A stretch of DNA of 7,259 bases. Source: Actinomycetota bacterium. GTDB taxonomy: Bacteria; Actinomycetota; Thermoleophilia; Gaiellales; Gaiellaceae. This document shows positions 1 through 7,259 of the stretch, piece by piece. The stretch covers positions 1 to 7,259 of the forward strand of contig JACCZA010000355.1 of assembly GCA_013696185.1 (NCBI GenBank), in the 5' to 3' direction. Both the position numbers and the translations under genes were made by a program. Each line of letters opens with the position of its first letter. Positions within the stretch are counted from its first letter, which is position 1. Under the pieces are notes generated by a model. It did not search any database. It was given only the letters and a program-made list of their open reading frames with translations, and had not been told where the DNA came from.

Positions 1-29
1 TCACTCGTACGCTCGTGTGTCCTGTTTCC

Positions 30-251
30 CTAGACGCGCGGCGGAACGTCGTCACGGACGACGGTCGTCCGCTCCCGGCGGAACCCGCCCCAGCTCGACC
101 AGAACATCATCGAGAGGAGCGCGCCGACGATGCCGACGACGAGCAGGATCCAGCCGATCGTCTGGACGTCGAGGCCACTGACCTCGGCGTCGACGGCAAA
201 CGCGAGGATCGCGCCGACCGCGATGAGTATGAGTGCGACTCCGATTCCCAT
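30..251 (-). CDS. Small two-helix membrane protein, DUF6458-like
   Basis: A 73-residue protein made almost wholly of two hydrophobic helices, about residues 3-20 (starting IGVALILIAVGAILAFAV) and 29-50, joined by a short acidic turn (DAEVSGLD). A hydrophilic, charged tail (FRRERTTVVRDDVPPRV) follows. The pattern MGIG...LIAVGAILAFAV..V.G.D...IG.IL..VG matches the DUF6458 family of small actinobacterial membrane proteins, whose function is unknown. I chose the ATG at 251 because GAGGG lies four bases upstream and family members begin MGIG. A longer in-frame TTG start at 284 adds only 11 non-hydrophobic residues. The gene follows the S51 peptidase gene in the same direction after a 54-base gap. 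It may be the last gene of the operon or may have its own promoter. No hairpin terminator is visible in the 29 bases left after its TAG stop. Confidence 0.8.
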   Translation of the reverse strand: MGIGVALILIAVGAILAFAVDAEVSGLDVQTIGWILLVVGIVGALLSMMFWSSWGGFRRERTTVVRDDVPPRV

Positions 252-305
252 GCCGCCCTCGTGCCCAAGCGCGCGAGAAGCCAAACATGCAGGGGTTTTC
301 CGGTC

Positions 306-998
306 CTAATCCACCAGGCGGGCCGGGAGCGGCGTCTCGAGCACCGATCCGTCCCCGGCGCGCTCGACGCGGTAGCCCCGAGCGCCCGGCCGGTCGGCGA
401 CGACCTCGGCGAGCTCGGTGCCGCGGAAGTGCAGCGCGGCGCCGTCGTCGGCCGCGAGCCCGGAAGGAAAGCCGTCGGCGACGAGCCGGTGGTAGGCAGG
501 CCGGCGCTGCTCCTCGGCGTCGTAGTGCGGACAGTTGCTGCCGGGCAGGAAGCCGAGGCACTCGAGGCCGTCGAGCTCCCGCCGGAACGAGTCGGTCACG
601 CCCGCCTCGAACCAGCAGATGGAGCCGGCGCTCCAGCCCGCGAGGACGATGCCGCGCTCCCATGCCTCGCGCAGGACCCGGTCGAGACCGTGGACGCGCC
701 AGACGGCGAGCATGTTGGCGGTGTTGCCGCCCGACACGTAGACGACGTCCTGCTCGAGCACGAGGGCGCGTAGGTCGGGCGGCGGGATGCCGAAGAGCGT
801 GAGCACGGCGGGACGGCACTCGAGCGAGGCGAAGGACTCGTAGAAGCGCAGGCTCGACCAGTCCGCGTCGCCGCCGGCCGTCGGGACGAAGAGCACCCGG
901 GGCCGGCGCGCGCCGCTCGCCTCGAGGAGGAAGCGCTGGAGCGGTCCGCCCGCTTCGCGTCCGAGCCCGCCGATCGCCAGGATCTGCGGCTCCGACAC
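306..998 (-). CDS. Peptidase E-like S51 serine peptidase
   Basis: A 230-residue cytoplasmic protein of the peptidase S51 / class I glutamine amidotransferase-like fold, the usual length for the family. The nucleophile elbow GWSAGS (121-126) gives Ser123 as the likely catalytic serine. NCPHYD (155-160) supplies His158, and Asp136 in GVTDSF is the likely third member; these sit where Ser120, Asp135 and His157 lie in enterobacterial PepE. VYVSGGNTANM (87-97) is the other conserved family block. PepE hydrolyses dipeptides with N-terminal aspartate, but many actinobacterial relatives are uncharacterised, and cyanophycinase belongs to the same family, so substrate specificity is inference. The only usable start is a GTG at 998, seven bases after the oligoendopeptidase stop. 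A GGAG abuts the GTG with no spacer, so translation probably relies on coupling to the upstream gene. Two adjacent peptidase genes suggest stepwise peptide breakdown. Confidence 0.87.
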   Translation of the reverse strand: MSEPQILAIGGLGREAGGPLQRFLLEASGARRPRVLFVPTAGGDADWSSLRFYESFASLECRPAVLTLFGIPPPDLRALVLEQDVVYVSGGNTANMLAVWRVHGLDRVLREAWERGIVLAGWSAGSICWFEAGVTDSFRRELDGLECLGFLPGSNCPHYDAEEQRRPAYHRLVADGFPSGLAADDGAALHFRGTELAEVVADRPGARGYRVERAGDGSVLETPLPARLVD

Positions 999-1005
999 CT
1001 CCGGC

Positions 1006-2808
1006 TCAGGCCTCGAGCGACGAGGCGATCCCCTCCGCCTCGCCGAGCAGCTCGTCCACGGCTGCGAGCCCGTCCTCCCAGAGCGCGCGGTCGGTCACGT
1101 CGAGGCCGACGAGCTGCGCGAGCTCCTCCGGACGCCGCGAGCCGCCGAGCCGCAGGAGCTCGAGGTAGGGCTCGACGATCGACTCCCCCTCGCGCTCGTA
1201 GCGCCGGAAGATGGCGAGCGAGAAGAGATAGCCGTAGGCGTAGGCGTACACGTAGCCGGGCGAGACGACGAAGTGCGGGATGTAGCTCCACCAGCTGCCG
1301 TAGCCCGGGCTGAGCTCGACGGAGTCGGCGAAGAGCGAGCGCTGCGTCTCCTCCCAGAGCCCGGAGAAGTCGTCGGCGGAGAGCTCGCCCTCGCCGCGGC
1401 GGCGCGTGTGCACCTCGTGCTCGAAGCGGTTCATCGCGACCTGCCGGTGGATCGTCGCGATCGCATCCTCGAGCCGGCCCGCGAGCAGATCGAGACGGCG
1501 CCGCGGGTCGTTCTCGTCGGCGAGGAGCTGCTTGAAGGTGAGGGCCTCGCCGAAGACCGACGCCGTCTCGGCGAGCGTCAGCGGCGGGCTCGCGTTCAGG
1601 AGCCCGAGCGGCTGCGCGAGCGCCCCGTGCAGCCCGTGGCCGAGCTCGTGGGCGAGCGTGAGCACCGAGCGGCGGTCGCCCGTGAAGTTCGTCAGCACGT
1701 ACGGGTGCACGCCCGGGACTGTCGTCGCGCAGAAGGCCCCGTGCATCTTGTCCTCCCGCACCGGGGCGTCGATCCAGCGGCGCTCGAAGAAGTCCGAGAC
1801 GACTCGACCGGCCTCGTCCGAGAAGGACGAGAAGGAGCCGAGCACGATGGCGCGCGCCTGCTCCCAGGTCGTGAAGCTCGTCTCCTGCGAGACGGGCGCC
1901 ACCCGGTCGTAGTCGGCCAGCCGCTCCAGGCCGAGCAGCTTCGCCTTCAGCCGGTACCAGCGTTGGGCGATGTCGTAGCGGTCGACGACCGCGCTCACGA
2001 GCGCCTCGACCGCCTCGTCGGAGGCCTCGTTCGAGAGGTTGCGGGCGGCGAGCCAGCTCGGGTAGCCGCGCAGGCGGTCGTCGATCGACTTGTCGAGCAG
2101 GAGCGCGTTGAAGGCCGACGCGCGGGTGCGGATGCCGGGAGCGAGGCCCGCGGTGATCGCCTCGGCAGCCTGCCTGCGCACGTCGCGGTCGGGGTTCTGG
2201 AGCAGCGCGAGCGCGTCCTCGAACGCGAGCTCGCGGCCGTCGAGCGGCGCCCGCATCGCCGAGAGCAGCTCGTTGTAGAGGCGCCCCCAGGCAGCCGAGC
2301 CCGACATCGACTTCTCCGCGACGATGCGCTCCTCCGGCTCTGTCAGCTGGTGCGGCCGGTAGCGGCGCACGCTCTCGAGGTGGTGCCGGTAGCGCTCGAG
2401 CTCCGGGTCGGCGAGCAGCGCCTCGGCCGCGCCGTCGTCGAGCGCGTTCCACTCGAGCCGGAAGAAGAGCGTCTCGGTCTCGACGACAGTCGCCTCCTCC
2501 TGCGTGCGCTGCAGCAGGGCTCCGCGCGCGGGGTCGGCCGTGTCGGTCGAGAAGCGCAGGTAGGCGTAGGTCTGGGTCCGATCGACGAGCGAGGAGATCC
2601 GCTCGAGCTCGTCCACCGCCTCGGCGAGCTCCGCGGCGTCGAGCTCGCCGAGGTGGCCGGCGTAGCGCTCGCGGAAAGCGGTGGCGGAGCTTCGCGCGTC
2701 GGCGAGCTCGCCTTCGAGCTTCGCGTCGTCTGGGCCCGCGTAGAGGTCGGCGAGGTCCCAGCTGACGTCCTCGGCTCCGGTTCGGGTCTCGGTGGTGGTG
2801 GCGGTCAG
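1006..2808 (-). CDS. pepF: M3-family oligoendopeptidase F, probable CTG start
   Basis: A cytosolic zinc metallopeptidase that cleaves medium-length peptides. Counted from the proposed CTG start it has 600 residues, the usual PepF size. The zinc site is HELGH (387-391) with Glu414 in LAETAS as third ligand, placed as in M3 peptidases. The substrate-side block YGSWWSYIPHFVVSPGYVYA (503-522) is also typical, and an M3_N-like helical region precedes the catalytic domain. The N-terminus has the family hallmark EDVSWDLADLYAGP (about 13-26), which lies upstream of the first ordinary start codon in frame (GTG at 2616). That GTG would give a 536-residue protein lacking this conserved segment and has no good ribosome-binding site. 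Between the preceding gene's TAG and the hallmark the only start-like codons are ATC (2811-2809) and CTG (2808-2806), both just after a perfect AGGAGG. CTG has the better spacing, five bases. Product is confident; the start codon less so. Confidence 0.9.
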   Translation of the reverse strand: MTATTTETRTGAEDVSWDLADLYAGPDDAKLEGELADARSSATAFRERYAGHLGELDAAELAEAVDELERISSLVDRTQTYAYLRFSTDTADPARGALLQRTQEEATVVETETLFFRLEWNALDDGAAEALLADPELERYRHHLESVRRYRPHQLTEPEERIVAEKSMSGSAAWGRLYNELLSAMRAPLDGRELAFEDALALLQNPDRDVRRQAAEAITAGLAPGIRTRASAFNALLLDKSIDDRLRGYPSWLAARNLSNEASDEAVEALVSAVVDRYDIAQRWYRLKAKLLGLERLADYDRVAPVSQETSFTTWEQARAIVLGSFSSFSDEAGRVVSDFFERRWIDAPVREDKMHGAFCATTVPGVHPYVLTNFTGDRRSVLTLAHELGHGLHGALAQPLGLLNASPPLTLAETASVFGEALTFKQLLADENDPRRRLDLLAGRLEDAIATIHRQVAMNRFEHEVHTRRRGEGELSADDFSGLWEETQRSLFADSVELSPGYGSWWSYIPHFVVSPGYVYAYAYGYLFSLAIFRRYEREGESIVEPYLELLRLGGSRRPEELAQLVGLDVTDRALWEDGLAAVDELLGEAEGIASSLEA

Positions 2809-2813
2809 GATGG

Positions 2814-2817
2814 CCTC

Positions 2818-2819
<2 letters not shown>
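2814..2819 (-). promoter_or_regulatory. Ribosome-binding site AGGAGG of pepF
   Basis: Read on the minus strand, TAGGAGGCCATCCTGACC contains a full-consensus Shine-Dalgarno AGGAGG that overlaps the TAG stop of the DUF255 gene. The spacer is two bases to ATC and five bases to CTG. No ATG, GTG or TTG follows within range in the peptidase frame. The site therefore decides the start of the oligoendopeptidase gene in favour of CTG, or less likely ATC. Such a strong site is out of place unless translation begins here. Confidence 0.75.
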
Positions 2820-4760
<1,941 letters not shown>

Positions 4761-4764
<4 letters not shown>

Positions 4765-5546
4765 GCCAGCACCGTACGCGCCCCGCGCAGCTCGGTGCCG
4801 ACGAGACGGCGCGCGCGGCGCGAGTCGAGCGCGCAGTCGAGCGGACGGCCCGGGGGCGCCGGACCGCCGCGGATCTCGCCCGGATCCAGGCCCCGGCTCG
4901 CGGCGACGAGGCAGGCGAGCTCGTAGCGGCTGACGACGTCCTCGCCCGCCACGTGCAGCGGCCCCGAGACGTCGAGCTCGACGAGCTCGAGGAGCGCCCG
5001 CGCGAGGTCGCCGAGCTGGACGGGGCAGCGCAGCTCGTCGGTGTGGTACACGGCCCCGGGGCGGAGCCGCTCGTGCTTGCCGGGCGGCGCTCCAGGGCCG
5101 CCGACGATCAGCGACGTACGGACGACCAGCGCCTCCCGGTGCGCCGCCGCCACGAGGCGCTCGGCCTCCGCCTTCGAGCGGCCGTAGTCGGTGATCGGCG
5201 CCGGCTCGTCGTCCTCCGAGTAGCCGCCCGGGCGACGGCCGTCGAAGACCACATCGGTCGAGAGGTGCACGAGACGGGCACCGCGGGCGGCGCGCGCCAC
5301 GTTCTCGGCCCCCTCGACCGTGACCGATCGGGCCCCCGGCCCCTCCTGGAGGTAGGCCGTATGGACGACCGCGTCGGGGCTCGCCCGCTCGAGCGCCCGC
5401 TCGACCGCGGCGGGGTCGCGCACGTCCACGGACGGCAGCCCGGGCTGCGAGAACGCCCAGCCGACGGCATCCCACCCCTGCGCGCGCGCCCGGCGCAGCA
5501 CCTCCGAGCCGAGGTAGCCGGAGCCACCCGTCACGAGCAGGCGCAC
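4761..5546 (-). CDS. NAD(P)-dependent sugar-nucleotide reductase/epimerase, RmlD-like SDR
   Basis: A 261-residue extended short-chain dehydrogenase/reductase resembling RmlD (dTDP-4-dehydrorhamnose reductase). It has the N-terminal nucleotide-binding loop TGGSGYLG (6-13), the RmlD-type segment HLSTDVVFDG (94-103) with Ser96, and the catalytic pair Tyr121 and Lys125 in YGRSK. GDLARALLELVE and GPLHVAGEDVVSRYELA further on match the RmlD substrate-binding half (usually GDLA..I..L.....G.yHv.g.....S.yE.A). No rmlA, rmlB or rmlC neighbour is present, so its substrate is uncertain; it could act on a nucleotide sugar or be a broader NAD-dependent epimerase. The GTG start at 5546 lies two bases after the DedA stop and the preceding in-frame valine is GTA, so it is the only start candidate that keeps the Rossmann loop. 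Its TGA overlaps the GTG of the next gene. Confidence 0.87.
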
Positions 5547-5548
5547 CC

Positions 5549-6139
5549 TTACGCGGGGCGGAAGACGCGCCGGTAGCCCTCGACGGCGACTGTGATCGCC
5601 GCCGCGATGCCGAACGCAAGGAGCAGGCCGTACAGCGGCTGCTCCTCGAAGATGCTGCCGCCCAGGTAGCCGATCAGCCCCGCGTAGGAGCCCCAGATGA
5701 GGGCGGCGAGGACGGAGAAGGGCAGGAAGCGGGACCGCCACGGATACTCGACGAGCCCGGCCGTGAAGGTCGTCGCGGTGCGCCCTCCGGGGATGAAGCG
5801 GGAGACGACGATCAGGTACGGGCCGCGCGTCCTCAGCAGCCGCTCGGCCCAGGCCAGGCGCCCACGAGCCTTCTCCCCGGCGAAGAACCGACGCACCGCC
5901 CGGGTGCCGAGCGTGCGCCCGACGACGTACGAGGTGGTGTCGCCGATCCAGGCGCCCGCAGCCGCGGCCAGGATCACGAGCGGGAGCACGAGGTCGCCCG
6001 AGGCTGCGAGGACGCCCGCCGTGATCACGGAGGCCTCGCTCGGCACGAGCGGGAAGACGACGTCCACCGCCGCCACCGCGAAGAGGAACGCGTACGTCCA
6101 GGGCGAGCCCGAGACCTGGTCGACGAGCGACTGGAACAC
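5549..6139 (-). CDS. DedA-family (SNARE-associated/VTT) inner-membrane protein
   Basis: A 196-residue multi-spanning membrane protein of the DedA (VTT) superfamily, whose members act in membrane homeostasis and, in studied cases, lipid scrambling or carrier-lipid recycling. Visible hallmarks are FPLVPSE (29-35), which corresponds to the E/F-x-x-PxPSE re-entrant loop, GDTTSYVVGR (67-76) and SRFIPGGRT (113-121), the DedA arginine-glycine loop. Hydrophobic segments lie near residues 15-32, 50-66, 107-112, 138-162 and 168-186. The short basic tail (EGYRRVFRPA) should face the cytoplasm. I chose the GTG at 6139 because it gives the family-typical N-terminus and length; the preceding in-frame valine is GTA. 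The frame stays open far upstream, but only as the antisense of the CoA-transferase gene. It is the first gene of the leftward cluster, so its promoter must lie in or near the 27-base divergent gap. Confidence 0.92.
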   Translation of the reverse strand: MFQSLVDQVSGSPWTYAFLFAVAAVDVVFPLVPSEASVITAGVLAASGDLVLPLVILAAAAGAWIGDTTSYVVGRTLGTRAVRRFFAGEKARGRLAWAERLLRTRGPYLIVVSRFIPGGRTATTFTAGLVEYPWRSRFLPFSVLAALIWGSYAGLIGYLGGSIFEEQPLYGLLLAFGIAAAITVAVEGYRRVFRPA

Positions 6140-6166
6140 GGGCCGCCACGATACGTTGCCCCCGGG
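6140..6166. promoter_or_regulatory. Divergent promoter region, putative overlapping -10 elements
   Basis: Only 27 bases separate the GTG of the DedA gene from the ATG of the CoA-transferase gene, so the promoters of both units must be here or inside the flanking coding ends. Around 6148-6157 the sequence ACGATACGTT reads TACGTT on the plus strand (6152-6157), nine bases before the ATG. On the minus strand it reads TATCGT (6153-6148), eight bases before the GTG. Both fit the TANNNT pattern of an actinobacterial -10 box. Neither start has a recognisable ribosome-binding site, and the spacing would put both transcription starts at or very near the start codons. No good TTGACA-like -35 is seen on either side. 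This is inference from pattern and spacing. Confidence 0.45.
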
Positions 6167-7259
6167 ATGTTCGCGCCGCTCGAGGGAATCCGGGTCGTCG
6201 ACCTGACGAGCTCGCTGGCCGGCCCGTATTGCACGGAGCTCCTGGCCGCCCTCGGCGCCGACGTCGTCAAGGTCGAGCACCCGCAGCGAGGCGACGAGTC
6301 GCGCGCCTGGGGCCCCCGCTTCTTCGAGGGCGGCAGCGTCATGTTCTTCGCCGCGAACGCGAGCAAGCGCTCGCTCGCCCTCGACGTGAAGGCGCCCGCC
6401 GGCAAGGAGGCGCTCCTGCGGCTCGTGCGCCGCGCGGACGTCTTCGTGCAGAGCCTGCGCCCGGGGACGGCCGAGCGGCTCGGGCTCGGCGCCGTCGCCC
6501 TGCGCGAGGAGAGCCCGCGGCTCGTCTACTGCACGATCGGCGCCTTCGGGCGTACCGGCCCCCTGAGAGACCGCGCCGGCTACGACCCGCTGATGCAGGC
6601 GGCCGGCGGCATCGTGAGCGTCACCGGCGAGGCGGACCGGCCCGGCGTGCGGGTCGGGGTCTCGCTCGTCGACCAGGGAACCGGGCTCTGGGCCGCCTTC
6701 GGCGTCCTCGCAGCCCTGCACGAGCGCGGCAGCACGGGCACCGGACGCACCGTCGACGTGTCGCTCTACGAGACGACGGTCGCCCTCGCCCCCTATCAGC
6801 TCACGGCGACGCTCGCCGGGGCTCCCCCACCGGGTCGCCATGGCACCGCCTTCCCGCTGATCGCGCCCTACGAGGTCTTCGCCACGAGCGACGGCGAGCT
6901 GATGATCGCGGCGGCGAACGACCGTCTCTACGCCGCTCTCTGCGACGCCCTCGACCTGCCCGGCCTCGCCGCTGACCCGCGCTTCGCGACGAACCCGGAG
7001 CGCGTGGCGCGCCGCGAGGAGCTGGCCGAGCTGCTCCGTCCCCGGCTGCGCGAGGAGAGCTCCGCGACCTGGCTCGAGCGGCTCGGGCGCGCGGGCGTCC
7101 CGGCGGCGCCCGTGCAGGACCTCGCCCAGGTCGCCGCAGCCGAGCAGACGCGCGCGCTCGGCCTCGTCCAGGCACTCGCCGGTGTGCGCACGATCGCGCC
7201 GCCGCTCTCCCTCGACGGCGAGCGGGTCCTGCACCGCTCTCCCCCACCCCTCCTCGGCG
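6167..7259 (+). CDS. CaiB/BaiF family III CoA-transferase (3' end beyond window)
   Basis: An open frame of 364 codons from ATG at 6167 runs off the right edge without a stop. It is a family III CoA-transferase, a class that moves CoA between acyl groups (formyl/oxalyl, carnitine, succinyl and other acids) in the cytosol, usually as an interlocked dimer. The N-terminus PLEGIRVVDLTSSLAGPYCT (4-23) and ADVVKVEHPQRGDESRAWGP (31-50) are classic for the family. Asp169 in SLVDQGTG lines up with the catalytic aspartate (Asp169 in Oxalobacter formyl-CoA transferase). TGTGRTVDVSLYET (190-203) follows as expected, and the final RSPPPLLG is the near-C-terminal motif of the family, so only a handful of residues are missing. 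The acyl substrate cannot be told from sequence. No Shine-Dalgarno precedes the ATG (CCCCCGGG), which fits a leaderless message. It is transcribed away from the DedA cluster. Confidence 0.93.
   Translation, partial: MFAPLEGIRVVDLTSSLAGPYCTELLAALGADVVKVEHPQRGDESRAWGPRFFEGGSVMFFAANASKRSLALDVKAPAGKEALLRLVRRADVFVQSLRPGTAERLGLGAVALREESPRLVYCTIGAFGRTGPLRDRAGYDPLMQAAGGIVSVTGEADRPGVRVGVSLVDQGTGLWAAFGVLAALHERGSTGTGRTVDVSLYETTVALAPYQLTATLAGAPPPGRHGTAFPLIAPYEVFATSDGELMIAAANDRLYAALCDALDLPGLAADPRFATNPERVARREELAELLRPRLREESSATWLERLGRAGVPAAPVQDLAQVAAAEQTRALGLVQALAGVRTIAPPLSLDGERVLHRSPPPLLG

Noticed and set aside
282..284. TTG as start of the small DUF6458-like protein
   Set aside because: It adds 11 residues not typical of the family, whereas the ATG at 251 has GAGGG at good spacing.
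252..305. Possible terminator or promoter in the 54-base gap before the small membrane gene
   Set aside because: The only inverted repeat (AAAC…GTTT) has a four-base stem, and no convincing -35/-10 pair or T-run is present.
15..773. Plus-strand open frame of 252 codons across the left end
   Set aside because: Antisense to the S51 peptidase and the small membrane protein; Asp/Arg/Glu/Ala-rich with no recognisable domain.
596..2452. Minus-strand open frame of 618 codons overlapping both peptidase genes
   Set aside because: Arg/Ala/Pro-rich shadow in a different frame from the two peptidases, which have complete catalytic motifs.
2614..2616. GTG as start of the oligoendopeptidase
   Set aside because: It would discard the conserved N-terminal segment and a perfect AGGAGG 200 bases upstream, and it has no good ribosome-binding site of its own.
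6140..7234. In-frame upstream extension of the DedA frame to 561 codons
   Set aside because: The extra 365 codons are hydrophilic, motif-free and antisense to the CoA-transferase gene. DedA proteins are about 200 residues and the GTG at 6139 gives that.

Overview
The window is a very GC-rich, gene-dense chromosomal stretch. GC-biased third codon positions, frequent GTG starts, near-zero intergenic space, a DUF6458-type small membrane protein and the style of the M3 peptidase and DedA proteins point to a high-GC actinobacterium. A deep-branching Thermoleophilia-like lineage is my best guess, but that is inference from sequence style only.

Layout: two divergent transcription units share a 27-bp gap (6140-6166). 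To the left, on the minus strand, runs a compact six-gene cluster. In transcription order it is a DedA-family membrane protein (6139-5549), an RmlD-like NAD(P)-dependent sugar-nucleotide reductase/epimerase (5546-4761), a YyaL/SPATA20-type DUF255 thioredoxin-like protein (4764-2818), an M3-family oligoendopeptidase F (2808-1006), a peptidase E-like S51 serine peptidase (998-306) and a small two-helix membrane protein (251-30). The first five are separated by 2, -4, 9 and 7 bases, so they almost certainly form one operon with translational coupling. The sixth follows after 54 bases. To the right, on the plus strand, is a CaiB/BaiF family III CoA-transferase (6167 to beyond the window end) that lacks only its last residues.

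How the genes may work together: two intracellular peptidases, a thioredoxin-fold/six-hairpin protein of unknown activity, an orphan sugar-nucleotide reductase and a lipid-scramblase-like DedA protein suggest general housekeeping (peptide turnover, envelope maintenance) rather than one known pathway. I saw no mobile element, CRISPR array, tRNA, rRNA or defence system.

The most useful anomaly is the 5' end of the oligoendopeptidase gene. It has a perfect AGGAGG ribosome-binding site and an intact conserved N-terminus but no ATG, GTG or TTG in frame for its first 64 codons. It appears to start at CTG (or possibly ATC), and a standard gene caller would truncate it. The second point of interest is the divergent 27-bp gap, where two overlapping -10-like hexamers are placed so that both transcripts could be leaderless.
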